18,739 nt of DNA. Source: Pseudomonadota bacterium (lineage in GTDB: Bacteria; Pseudomonadota; Gammaproteobacteria; Magnimaribacterales; D2472). Of this stretch, positions 5,751 to 13,767 are shown piece by piece. Below the pieces are notes generated by a model, which had not been told where the DNA came from, did not search any database, and saw only the letters and a program-made list of their open reading frames with translations. Where the stretch lies: NCBI GenBank assembly GCA_010024215.1, contig RGHK01000005.1, positions 1-18,739 on the forward strand, written 5' to 3'. The position numbers and the translations under genes are program-made. Within the stretch, counting starts at the first letter, position 1; each line of letters starts with the position of its first letter.

Positions 5751-8174
5751 ATGCAAAACATCCAGGAACTTATTAATAAACTTACTACAGAAGAAAAAAT
5801 CACGCTTTTAAGTGGCGCTGATGCCTGGCATACATGCGAAATTAAAAGATTAAATATACCGAGTTTGAAGATGTCTGATGGTCCAAATGGAGTAAGAGGT
5901 GATGGTAAATCGGGCAAAGCTTCTGCATGTTTTCCATGTGCTATCTCCGTTGGCTCAACATGGAATATGGGCCTTATATATAAATTAGGTGAAGAGCTTG
6001 CAGAAGAAGCTAAAATAAAAAATGTTGATGTTCTCCTCGGCCCTACAATTAATATACACAGACACCCTCTTGGAGGAAGACATTTTGAATGCTTTTCAGA
6101 AGATCCCTTTTTAACAGGCAAAATAGCAATAAATTATGTTAAGGGTGTTCAATCTAAAGATGTAGCAGCTTGTTTAAAACACTTTGTCGGAAACGATACT
6201 GAATTTGAAAGATATTCTGTAAGTTCAAATATTGATGAAAAAACTTTAAGAGAAATCTATCTTTTGCCATTTGACATGGCTATTAATGAAGCTAATGCTC
6301 AAGTTGTAATGAGTGCTTACAATAAGCTTGACAACATATATTGTAGCTCTCACAAAAATCTGCTTGTAGATATCTTGAAAGATGAATGGGGATTTTCAGG
6401 TTATGTTGTTAGTGATTGGGGCGCTGCGACTGAAACAATTGAGAATGCAATTGGTGGACTTGACTTAGAAATGCCTGGCCCAGCTAAATCATGGGGCTCA
6501 AATTTGTTAGATGCTGTTAACAATAAAGATGTTCCGATCGAGTGTATTGATGACAAAGTCAAAAGAATACTAAATGTAATGAATTTTACAAAAAGATTTG
6601 AAAAAAATTCCAATATAAAAGAGCAAACTCGTGAAAATGATTCACAAAGAAAACTTCTTAAACAAGCTGCTCAGGAAGGTATGGTTCTTCTAAAAAACGA
6701 AGGAGTTTTACCGCTTAACAAAGATATCTCCTCAATAGGAATTATTGGGCCTAATGCCAAAAAAGCCCAAATTATTGGAGGAGGAAGTGCTACTTTAGTC
6801 CCCTATCATGAATCTCATCCTATAGAAGCTCTAACAAACTGCTTGAGTAAAAATACTACAATTAAATATTCAAAGGGGTGTCATACATATCGCTACTTAC
6901 CTGAAATAAATAGCTCTTTAACTAAAGAAAATGGTTTTTTAGTTGAATATTTTGATATGGCAAAAGGTAGTGAAAGTCTTATCTCGAGCAAAATTCTAAA
7001 AGGAAGTAAGTTTTGGATATTTGAAGGTTTTGCAAAGGATATTATTGGTGGTAAAGATAGGCCTGATGTTCTTGTTAAATTTTCATGTAGATATACTCCG
7101 GATATTTCTGGAGAACATGAATTTGAAATTTTTGCTATTGGGAAAAGTAAATTATTAATTAATGGCGAAGAGATAATTGATAATTGGACAAATCCAATTC
7201 CTGGTGACGCATTTTTTGCTCATGGGACAAAACCACAAAGAGGTAGTGAGTTTCTTGAGGAAAATAAAGAATACAAAATAGAGATTCAATATAAGTTTGA
7301 AGGAAATTTTCCAGCAATATATATTGGCTGCCAGCCCCCAGATAAAATTAATTTATTTGATGAAGCTTTAAATATAGCAAAAGAAGTTGATCAAGTTATT
7401 CTAATTGTTGGAACTAATTCAGACTGGGAAACCGAAGGAAATGATAGAACTGATTTTAATCTTCCAGGAATGCAGAACCAATTAATTGAAGAAATAATAG
7501 ATATTAATCCAAATACTGTCGTCGTTCTCAACACAGGTTCGCCAGTTAATATGCCGTGGGCAAATAAAGCAAAATCGATTATTCAATCCTGGTATGCTGG
7601 ACAAGAATATGGAGAAGCATTAGCAGAAATATTAATAGGAAAATTTAACCCTTCTGGAAAATTGCCCACTACATTTCCAATAAGAATTGAAGACACTCCA
7701 GCATTCAAACATTATCCAGGTAAAGATCTTCAAATGAATTATGATGAGAAATTATTTGTAGGATATAAATGGTATGATCGTGAGAAAATTAAAACATTGT
7801 TTCCCTTCGGGCATGGTCTTTCTTATACACAATTTAAATACACTGATTTAAAAGTTGAAGCTTTAAATAATAATAACTTTGTTTGTTCATATAGAGTAAC
7901 TAACACTGGTAAACAAGCTGGAGATGAGATATCTCAATGTTATATAAGTTTTAAGGACCATAAAAAATCAGATCCATACAAAAAACTTCAAGGGTTTGAT
8001 AAGACATTGATAGAACCCGGCGAAACAAAAGAAATTCAAATAAAAATTGAATCTAAGAGTTTTAAAACATGGAATATTTCTAAGCATAATTGGGTAATAG
8101 AAAAAGGTGTATACGAAATACTTATTGGTGCATCTTCAGAAGATATTAGATTGAGAGATGAAATTATTCTATAG
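5751..8174 (+). CDS. Glycoside hydrolase family 3 beta-glucosidase with PA14 insert
   Basis: Predicted retaining beta-glycosidase (beta-glucosidase type) of 807 residues. The GH3 N-terminal barrel (about 1-280) has SDGPNGVRG at 42-50, RHPLGGRHFE at 104-113, KHFVGN at 143-148 and the nucleophile D222 in VVSDWGA. The GH3 C-terminal alpha/beta domain starts near 310 and is interrupted by a PA14 domain at about 392-530, as in the PA14-bearing beta-glucosidase subgroup. The general acid/base glutamate should be E560 or E562 in DWETEGNDR. A fibronectin-III-like domain occupies about 690-807. There is no signal peptide, so it should act in the cytoplasm on imported sugars, consistent with the GPH symporter nearby. 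Its 3' end overlaps the convergent dehydrogenase fusion by 11 bases. Exact glycoside is unknown. Confidence 0.94.
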   Translation: MQNIQELINKLTTEEKITLLSGADAWHTCEIKRLNIPSLKMSDGPNGVRGDGKSGKASACFPCAISVGSTWNMGLIYKLGEELAEEAKIKNVDVLLGPTINIHRHPLGGRHFECFSEDPFLTGKIAINYVKGVQSKDVAACLKHFVGNDTEFERYSVSSNIDEKTLREIYLLPFDMAINEANAQVVMSAYNKLDNIYCSSHKNLLVDILKDEWGFSGYVVSDWGAATETIENAIGGLDLEMPGPAKSWGSNLLDAVNNKDVPIECIDDKVKRILNVMNFTKRFEKNSNIKEQTRENDSQRKLLKQAAQEGMVLLKNEGVLPLNKDISSIGIIGPNAKKAQIIGGGSATLVPYHESHPIEALTNCLSKNTTIKYSKGCHTYRYLPEINSSLTKENGFLVEYFDMAKGSESLISSKILKGSKFWIFEGFAKDIIGGKDRPDVLVKFSCRYTPDISGEHEFEIFAIGKSKLLINGEEIIDNWTNPIPGDAFFAHGTKPQRGSEFLEENKEYKIEIQYKFEGNFPAIYIGCQPPDKINLFDEALNIAKEVDQVILIVGTNSDWETEGNDRTDFNLPGMQNQLIEEIIDINPNTVVVLNTGSPVNMPWANKAKSIIQSWYAGQEYGEALAEILIGKFNPSGKLPTTFPIRIEDTPAFKHYPGKDLQMNYDEKLFVGYKWYDREKIKTLFPFGHGLSYTQFKYTDLKVEALNNNNFVCSYRVTNTGKQAGDEISQCYISFKDHKKSDPYKKLQGFDKTLIEPGETKEIQIKIESKSFKTWNISKHNWVIEKGVYEILIGASSEDIRLRDEIIL

Positions 8175-10167
8175 ATAATCTTTTTATTTCATCAGCATTT
8201 AAATTAACTGTTGATGCAAATATTGAGCTATCTAATTCATTTATTGTTCTTGGTCCAATTAAAGGAAATATCAATGATGATCTTTGAATAACGTAACTCA
8301 AAGCTACTTCAATAGGCTGAATATTTCTTTCTTTGGCGATTTGAAAACATGATTCCCTTCTTTGCAGATTTTTATCACTGTGCCACACTCGCTTCTCTTC
8401 TTCTAATGATGGGTTTGAAAAATGATCATTTGTAGCAACTTCTTTTTTCTTTATAAAAAAACCTCTAGCTGTGCTTGACCAAGGAAATAATTTAATTTTG
8501 TTATTGAAGACATATTCTAAATAATCATCATTCATACCAATACATCCATCCCAAACTGGACGCATCATTTCTGCTAAACTGTAATTATTACTTAAAACTG
8601 AAAATGGTTCTTTGTTGTTCTTAAGTGCATAGTCTCTTGCATCAGAAAAACGTTCTAATTCCCAATTTGATGCACCAATAGACTCAACCAATCCTTCTGA
8701 CCTAATCTCATCAAGTGCATCAATAAATTCTGCGGCCGGTATATCTTTGTTATCTCTATGAAGGCAATATATATCAATTTTATTTAAATTTAATCTATCT
8801 AAAGACTCTTCAATTTGTGGTTTAATAAATTTTGGTTCGCAATCAGGAGTATGAGCACCCTTACCTAGCACAGTTACTTTATCTGAAAGGTTTCTAGAAT
8901 TAATCCAATTTCCTAAATACCTGTCACCATAACCATTATTATAAATATATGCTGTATCAAAAATTCTTCCGCCAGCTCCATAAAAATAATCAAACATAGT
9001 GAACGCATGTAGCTCTGATGTTTGGTTATCACAACCCAAAACAAGCCTTGAATAGCTTTTACTTTTTCCATCAAAAACAATTTTGTCTAATTTACGTGTT
9101 TGATTCTTGTAAAAATTAGACTTAACAATTGGTGAAATAGATGTAGAGCTATATGGACACTGAATATCTAACTCTTCTCTCCATTTGTCTAGCCACAACA
9201 TGATACTTTGAGAGTCTGAATGAGAGACTAGCTCAGACTCACATCTGCCATCAATTATATTTTTTGATGCATGATCAATCTCTCTTGTAAAAAGACCTAT
9301 TTCATCTTTGTAAAAAATTTCATTGTATAAAATATCGTCCTTGAAAATTTGGATAGATGAGCCTCCATCTTGAAATTGTCCGCAGTGCCAAGGTTGGCTC
9401 ACGATTAATTTTAGATTGCCGCTTATTATTTCAAGACTATTAGAAAATTCTTCATTAATAGCACATGAGATATTAGCTTCAATATTATTATCAAAAATTA
9501 AATGTGCATGTGATTGTAGATCTACACCTGTATCATCTATTTGGCCGGTGGCTTTTATACTTTTTGGAGCAGCATATGGCTCATTTAGTATTTTACCTGC
9601 CAATAATTTAACCATGGACAATGGATAGCAACCAACATCTAAAATTGCGCCTCCTCCTAACATTGGATTCCTAAGCCTATGTTCTTTCGAAATTTCAGCA
9701 CAAAATCCAAAAGAACTATTAATAAGAATTTTATTTTTTGAATTTTTAAATATGTCTAAATTTTCGATAATATTTAAAGTCTGTGGATGGGTTCTATACA
9801 TATAGGCCTCCATCAAAAACATTCCGGCATCTTTTGCAAGACCAAAAAGCACCATGCTTTCTAGATGGTTTATTGTTATAGGTTTTTCACAAAGAATATG
9901 CTTCTTATGTTTAATGGCCTCAATAACGTATTCAAAATGTGAGCTATGTGGAGTTGCAATATAAACAGCATCGATTGCTTCAGAAGATATAAATAAATCA
10001 ATATCGTTATAGCAATCAATTTTAAACTTTGATGAGAATTGTTCTAAGGTCGAATTATTTCTCCCATAAACAGAAACCAAATTAGAATATTCACAATGCT
10101 GGATTGAATGCGCAAAGGCATTTGCTATAGAGCCAGTCCCAATAATTCCCCATCTAACTTTAGGCAT
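8164..10167 (-). CDS. Fused Gfo/Idh/MocA dehydrogenase and aldo/keto reductase
   Basis: A single 667-residue frame joins two oxidoreductases. Residues about 1-335 form a Gfo/Idh/MocA-type NAD(P)-dependent sugar dehydrogenase: Rossmann start GIIGTGSIA (7-15), the CEKP motif at 93-96 and GGGAILDVGCYP at 171-182. A linker of about 20-25 residues leads to an aldo/keto reductase (about 360-667) with the full tetrad D404 (FDTA), Y409, K436 (GKG) and H470 (CLHRD). Both halves look catalytically intact. The start overlaps the symporter stop by 8 bases, so the two are translationally linked. The context (symporter, GH3) suggests oxidation or epimerisation-like redox of the imported sugar, with both halves sharing the cofactor pool. 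No frame break is seen at the junction, so this is a true fusion. Confidence 0.92.
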   Translation of the reverse strand: MPKVRWGIIGTGSIANAFAHSIQHCEYSNLVSVYGRNNSTLEQFSSKFKIDCYNDIDLFISSEAIDAVYIATPHSSHFEYVIEAIKHKKHILCEKPITINHLESMVLFGLAKDAGMFLMEAYMYRTHPQTLNIIENLDIFKNSKNKILINSSFGFCAEISKEHRLRNPMLGGGAILDVGCYPLSMVKLLAGKILNEPYAAPKSIKATGQIDDTGVDLQSHAHLIFDNNIEANISCAINEEFSNSLEIISGNLKLIVSQPWHCGQFQDGGSSIQIFKDDILYNEIFYKDEIGLFTREIDHASKNIIDGRCESELVSHSDSQSIMLWLDKWREELDIQCPYSSTSISPIVKSNFYKNQTRKLDKIVFDGKSKSYSRLVLGCDNQTSELHAFTMFDYFYGAGGRIFDTAYIYNNGYGDRYLGNWINSRNLSDKVTVLGKGAHTPDCEPKFIKPQIEESLDRLNLNKIDIYCLHRDNKDIPAAEFIDALDEIRSEGLVESIGASNWELERFSDARDYALKNNKEPFSVLSNNYSLAEMMRPVWDGCIGMNDDYLEYVFNNKIKLFPWSSTARGFFIKKKEVATNDHFSNPSLEEEKRVWHSDKNLQRRESCFQIAKERNIQPIEVALSYVIQRSSLIFPLIGPRTINELDSSIFASTVNLNADEIKRLSIE

Positions 10168-11506
10168 CTTGAGTCTTTCTTACTCTAATTTCATCAATTA
10201 ATTTTTGATGGAACTTTTTATCAATAGGATAAAAGTAGACTAAAACAAAACTTATAAAGACTCCTATAAGTGGAATAATTGACATTAAGCTTTTAAGGTC
10301 GCTCAATGTTTGAGCTGTCTGTTCTTTATTAGGTTCAAATCCTATCTTAGTTAAAACAGTTCCTAAAATAGCTATTGCTATTGCTATTGCGCCCTTTTGA
10401 GCAAATGTCATAAAACCATATAATGAAGATTCCGTTCTGATACCAGTTCTCCACTCACCATATTCAATCGTATCTGGAAGCATTGACCAGAACAGGACAC
10501 CTGTTGCTCCGTTAGCGAAACCTATAAAACCTAATATATAAAGAAGCTCATTAAGTTCTGAAATTGGGTAAAAGTAAAAAATTAAAAATCCAACAAATAA
10601 AAATGCCATAGATGTCATCCATGTATTTTTCTTTCCAATCTTTATTGCTAAAAAAGCCCAAATTGGTATCGCAAGCAAATTAGTACCACTTAAGACTCCT
10701 AAAATTAATCCTTGGTATTCATGAAAACCAAGAGCATATTTTGAAAAATAAATGAGGTTATTATTAAACATAAGATATGTCGAAATTAAAATCAAAATTG
10801 CAGAAAAAACAATCCAAAAAGGATAGTTATTTGATACTGACTTAAAAACCTTTGAAAAATTAGGAAGCTCTGCTTTGGTGAATTCAAATGATCTTTCTTC
10901 AACAAAGTATACTGTTATCGATAAAATAATAACCGCAACAAGACCAGCAATTAACCCAAGGTATACAAAACCTAAAGCTTCTTCTCCCCCACCGAAATAT
11001 AGAACAATTGGGAATGCTAAGGCTGAAATAGAAAAAGTTCCAAAGGAAGCTGCAAGCATTCTTGCTGTTGTAAGCTTTGTTCTCTCATCACTATCATCTG
11101 TAATCCTTGCAGTTAATGAAGAGTATGGAACACTTACAATTGTAAAACATGTTCTATGAATTAAGTTTACAACTATTAAAAAACTTAATAGCAACATTCC
11201 CTCAAAAGGAGGAACCCACAAAAGAACAACAAAAGATAGAGCTAATGGTATAGATCCATAATATATATATGGCCTATAACTACCCATCTTGGTCCTAGTC
11301 CTTTCAGCCATATATCCCATAAAGGGATCCGTAATAGCATCCCAGGCAATCCCAATAGCATAAATCAATCCGGCCATTTGGGGAGTAATGCCAACAACGT
11401 CTGTATAAAAATATAAAAGATATAGACTTACGCCACTCCAATAAAGACATATAGCATAATCGCCAATACCATAACCTATTCTAATTTTATTGGTTAATGA
11501 GTTCAT
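10160..11506 (-). CDS. GPH-family (MelB-like) sugar:cation symporter
   Basis: An inner-membrane major facilitator of the glycoside-pentoside-hexuronide group, 448 residues with about 12 hydrophobic helices. The cation/sugar-site signature of helix II is clear: WDAITDPFMG, with D56 and D60 matching the paired aspartates of MelB. D16 in GYGIGDYA fits the helix I aspartate. The loop RTRTKMGSYRPYI after helix II is also typical. It should import a glycoside with Na+ or H+. It is first in a minus-strand operon with the dehydrogenase fusion (8-base overlap) and is divergent from the alpha/beta hydrolase. Substrate is inferred to be the GH3 substrate or a related sugar. Confidence 0.92.
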   Translation of the reverse strand: MNSLTNKIRIGYGIGDYAICLYWSGVSLYLLYFYTDVVGITPQMAGLIYAIGIAWDAITDPFMGYMAERTRTKMGSYRPYIYYGSIPLALSFVVLLWVPPFEGMLLLSFLIVVNLIHRTCFTIVSVPYSSLTARITDDSDERTKLTTARMLAASFGTFSISALAFPIVLYFGGGEEALGFVYLGLIAGLVAVIILSITVYFVEERSFEFTKAELPNFSKVFKSVSNNYPFWIVFSAILILISTYLMFNNNLIYFSKYALGFHEYQGLILGVLSGTNLLAIPIWAFLAIKIGKKNTWMTSMAFLFVGFLIFYFYPISELNELLYILGFIGFANGATGVLFWSMLPDTIEYGEWRTGIRTESSLYGFMTFAQKGAIAIAIAILGTVLTKIGFEPNKEQTAQTLSDLKSLMSIIPLIGVFISFVLVYFYPIDKKFHQKLIDEIRVRKTQDA

Positions 11507-11589
11507 AAAAAATTTGTTTGATTGTTTATTCCTCTAATGTATATGAAAAAGCTTTGTATTGCATGCGTAAAATATGTAAGACTATTCCT

Positions 11590-12495
11590 ATGAAATACGA
11601 TGAGGGTTACGCTGAAAGAAATGGGGTTAAAATTTTCTATAGAGATTATGGACCTAAAGATGCTGATCCTATACTTTTAGTTCATGGGTTAGGAGCACAA
11701 TTAGTTCACTGGCCAGAACATTTAATTAATTTTCTTTTAGAAAATAATTTAAGACCTATTACGTTTGATAATAGAGATGCTGGATTATCTTCAAGATTTA
11801 AAAAAAAACCATCAATTGTTTTGGGGTACTTAAGATACTTTTTTAGACTACCAATAAAATCAGAATACACCTTAAATGATATGGCAAAAGATGCCATCGA
11901 TGTTTTAGATCATCTTGATATTAGTAAAGCCCATATTCTTGGCACATCTATGGGAGGCATGATAAGTCAGATAATATGTGCAAAATATCCTAATAGAGTA
12001 AAAACATTCACTCTAATAGCATCTACTGCATCTATTCCTGGTCCATTTAATGGTGCTACTAAAGAGGTGAGAGAAATGATGGTTAGTAGATCGCAATCAA
12101 CCAACCCAACAATAGATGATGTCTATCAAAGAGAACTAAAATGGGTTGGCTTAATTGGAATGCAAGGAAAAAATATAGATACACCAAAATTCAGGGAAGA
12201 CACTATAAATAACTTTAATAGAATAAAAGATATTAAAGATGGATATGGGTATGCAAGACAATTAACTGCAATACTATCATCAAAAAATAGAATAAAAAAA
12301 GTTAAATCTATCAAGGCAAAAACTCTACTTATTCATGGGAAATATGACCCAGTTTTAAATGTTAAGAATTCATATTTTATGAATAAACTTATAGTAAATA
12401 GCGAGCTAATGGTTATTCCTAATATGCGACATCTAATTGAGGAAGAAATTCTTGATCAGTTCAAAGAAAAATTGAAATTACACCTTAGTATTTAA
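11590..12495 (+). CDS. Alpha/beta-fold hydrolase
   Basis: Predicted serine hydrolase (esterase or lyase type) of about 301 residues. It has the oxyanion motif HGLG, the DNRDAGLS strand-loop, the nucleophile elbow GTSMGG, the acid HGKYDPV and the catalytic histidine in PNMRH near the C-terminus. I chose the ATG at 11590 because the family domain begins right after it (ERNGVKIFYRDYG). An ATG at 11563 would add nine residues, and a TTG at 11518 is possible but unlikely because it would sit almost on the divergent symporter start. The 3' end overlaps the LhgO-like gene by 11 bases. There is no signal peptide. Substrate cannot be told; the family is very broad. Confidence 0.85.
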   Translation: MKYDEGYAERNGVKIFYRDYGPKDADPILLVHGLGAQLVHWPEHLINFLLENNLRPITFDNRDAGLSSRFKKKPSIVLGYLRYFFRLPIKSEYTLNDMAKDAIDVLDHLDISKAHILGTSMGGMISQIICAKYPNRVKTFTLIASTASIPGPFNGATKEVREMMVSRSQSTNPTIDDVYQRELKWVGLIGMQGKNIDTPKFREDTINNFNRIKDIKDGYGYARQLTAILSSKNRIKKVKSIKAKTLLIHGKYDPVLNVKNSYFMNKLIVNSELMVIPNMRHLIEEEILDQFKEKLKLHLSI

Positions 12496-13582
12496 TCATC
12501 TCAAAAACATATTTCCCAATGGGAAGGCAACTGGTTAAACCTGGACTTTCAATACCTTGGATATTGATTAATCCATGTACACCATGACCTTTATATCCTA
12601 TGATAGAAAAATCTTTCATCTTTTCATTCATTTTTTGAATCTTAGGACGAATACCAACATAGTCTGGACTTAGTTTTGAAGGATCAATATTTGGCCAATA
12701 CCTTCTTATAGATTTTATGAAATCATCTTTAAGACTCTCATCAAATAAATAATCAATTTCATCAACCCATGTAATATCTGGACCAAATCTTATTTGACCA
12801 GACAAATCAAATCCTACATGCAATCCTGAAGAAAACTCATTAGAAAGTGGATAAACCAGGCTAGTAAATGGATGAGTGCCGCCATATTTAAAATAGTGGC
12901 CTTTTGCATATTTTATGGGGTAAAAAAAATCTTTTTTTAGAACATCGATCTTTTTTGATATTTCATCCGAATGTAATCCTGAGGCATTCACAAGATATTT
13001 AGTTTCCATCAAGAACTCATTTCCATCATTACATGAAATCTCAAATCCATTTTTAGTTTTTCTTGCAGAAACGAATGCAGTATTAAATGAGACCAATCCA
13101 TTGTTGTGTTGAATGTCGCCTTCCAGAGCTGAAATAAGCTCAGGTACATCAATAATTCCTGTATTCGGCGAAAAAATTGCAGCCTCTACGAGCAAATCTG
13201 GATAAAGAGATTTCATTTCTTTTTTTGTTACTCGTTCCAAACTCACAGCATTTAGGATGCCTTGATTGTATATTTGATCTAATTTATCAATTTCAGATTG
13301 ATCAGATGCAATTATGTATTTACCAATCTTTTTATGATTTATTTTTTTTAGATTTGCGTATTCATAAAGAGCTTTATTCCCTTGAAGGCAAAACTGAGTT
13401 TTTAAAGATTTGTGTGGATAATATATTCCAGCATGTATAACGCCTGAATTTCTTGATGATATACCTTCGCCGGCTCTAGTATCTTTTTCTAATACAACAA
13501 CAGACAGACCGTTTTCACTGCAAAACTTTGCTATAGACAAACCAACGACACCAGCGCCAATTATGGTTACATCAAAGTACAT
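12485..13582 (-). CDS. LhgO-type FAD-dependent L-2-hydroxyglutarate oxidase-like protein
   Basis: A DAO-fold flavoenzyme of 365 residues. The FAD-binding GxGxxG lies at 9-14 (GAGVVG), with the acidic end of the second strand at VVVLEKD. The diagnostic segment SSRNSGVIHAGIYYP (about 42-56) is the hallmark of the L-2-hydroxyglutarate oxidase family. The C-terminal part has GIRPKIQ and a glycine-rich SPGLTSCLPIG segment binding FAD. It is somewhat shorter than E. coli LhgO (about 420), lacking mainly C-terminal residues. It probably oxidises L-2-hydroxyglutarate or another 2-hydroxy acid and feeds electrons to quinones; exact substrate is inferred. It lies downstream of the methyltransferase terminator, with a tiny lipoprotein-like ORF between. 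Confidence 0.83.
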   Translation of the reverse strand: MYFDVTIIGAGVVGLSIAKFCSENGLSVVVLEKDTRAGEGISSRNSGVIHAGIYYPHKSLKTQFCLQGNKALYEYANLKKINHKKIGKYIIASDQSEIDKLDQIYNQGILNAVSLERVTKKEMKSLYPDLLVEAAIFSPNTGIIDVPELISALEGDIQHNNGLVSFNTAFVSARKTKNGFEISCNDGNEFLMETKYLVNASGLHSDEISKKIDVLKKDFFYPIKYAKGHYFKYGGTHPFTSLVYPLSNEFSSGLHVGFDLSGQIRFGPDITWVDEIDYLFDESLKDDFIKSIRRYWPNIDPSKLSPDYVGIRPKIQKMNEKMKDFSIIGYKGHGVHGLINIQGIESPGLTSCLPIGKYVFEMIKY

Positions 13583-13594
13583 CTTATTAAAAAG

Positions 13595-13669
13595 TTATAT
13601 CAATGGCACTAATGGTATATTGCATGAAGATATAAGTAACAAGGTCAATAATAGGTAAATAAGTTTCAT
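13595..13669 (-). CDS. Candidate micro-lipoprotein (24 aa) upstream of the LhgO-like gene
   Basis: An ATG at 13669-13667 on the minus strand starts a 24-codon frame: MKLIYLLLTLLLISSC, then NIPLVPLI and a TAA. It has all parts of a lipoprotein signal: lysine at position 2, a leucine-rich core and a lipobox I-S-S-C with cysteine at 16. Only eight residues follow the cysteine, as in very small lipoproteins of the LptM/entericidin size class, but no family is recognised. It ends 12 bases before the LhgO-like start, so it could share that transcript. No Shine-Dalgarno is visible. Chance occurrence is possible at this length. Confidence 0.4.
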   Translation of the reverse strand: MKLIYLLLTLLLISSCNIPLVPLI

Positions 13670-13716
13670 ACACAAATTCTGCCACAATAATTTATTTATG
13701 AAATATTTTATTTTCT

Positions 13717-13742
13717 AAAAAAAGAGCCCTCAATAGGGCTCT
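13717..13742 (-). terminator. Intrinsic terminator of the DmdA/GcvT-like gene
   Basis: On the minus strand AGAGCCCT, loop ATTG and AGGGCTCT form a perfect 8-bp GC-rich stem followed by seven Ts. It lies about 25 bases after the stop at 13768 and separates that gene from the micro-lipoprotein and LhgO-like gene. Confidence 0.93.
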
Positions 13743-13767
13743 ATGTATTGAATTGAAGTGTTATAAA

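Noticed and set aside
5705..6121. Long minus-strand frame (138 codons) antisense to the start of the GH3 gene
   Set aside because: It lies opposite conserved GH3 motifs, has no recognisable domain or Shine-Dalgarno, and its composition is that of a mirrored coding strand.
8164..8174. Identical 11-base overlaps of convergent gene pairs at 8164-8174 and 12485-12495
   Set aside because: Short tail-to-tail overlaps are common in compact genomes; the equal length appears coincidental.
11518..11589. TTG-started N-terminal extension of the alpha/beta hydrolase
   Set aside because: It would add 24 residues not typical of the family and place the start 12 bases from the divergent symporter start, leaving no room for promoters.
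12485..13582. Glycerol-3-phosphate or D-amino-acid dehydrogenase for the FAD enzyme
   Set aside because: The RNSGVIHAGIYY segment is specific to the LhgO group, and motifs of the other families are not seen.
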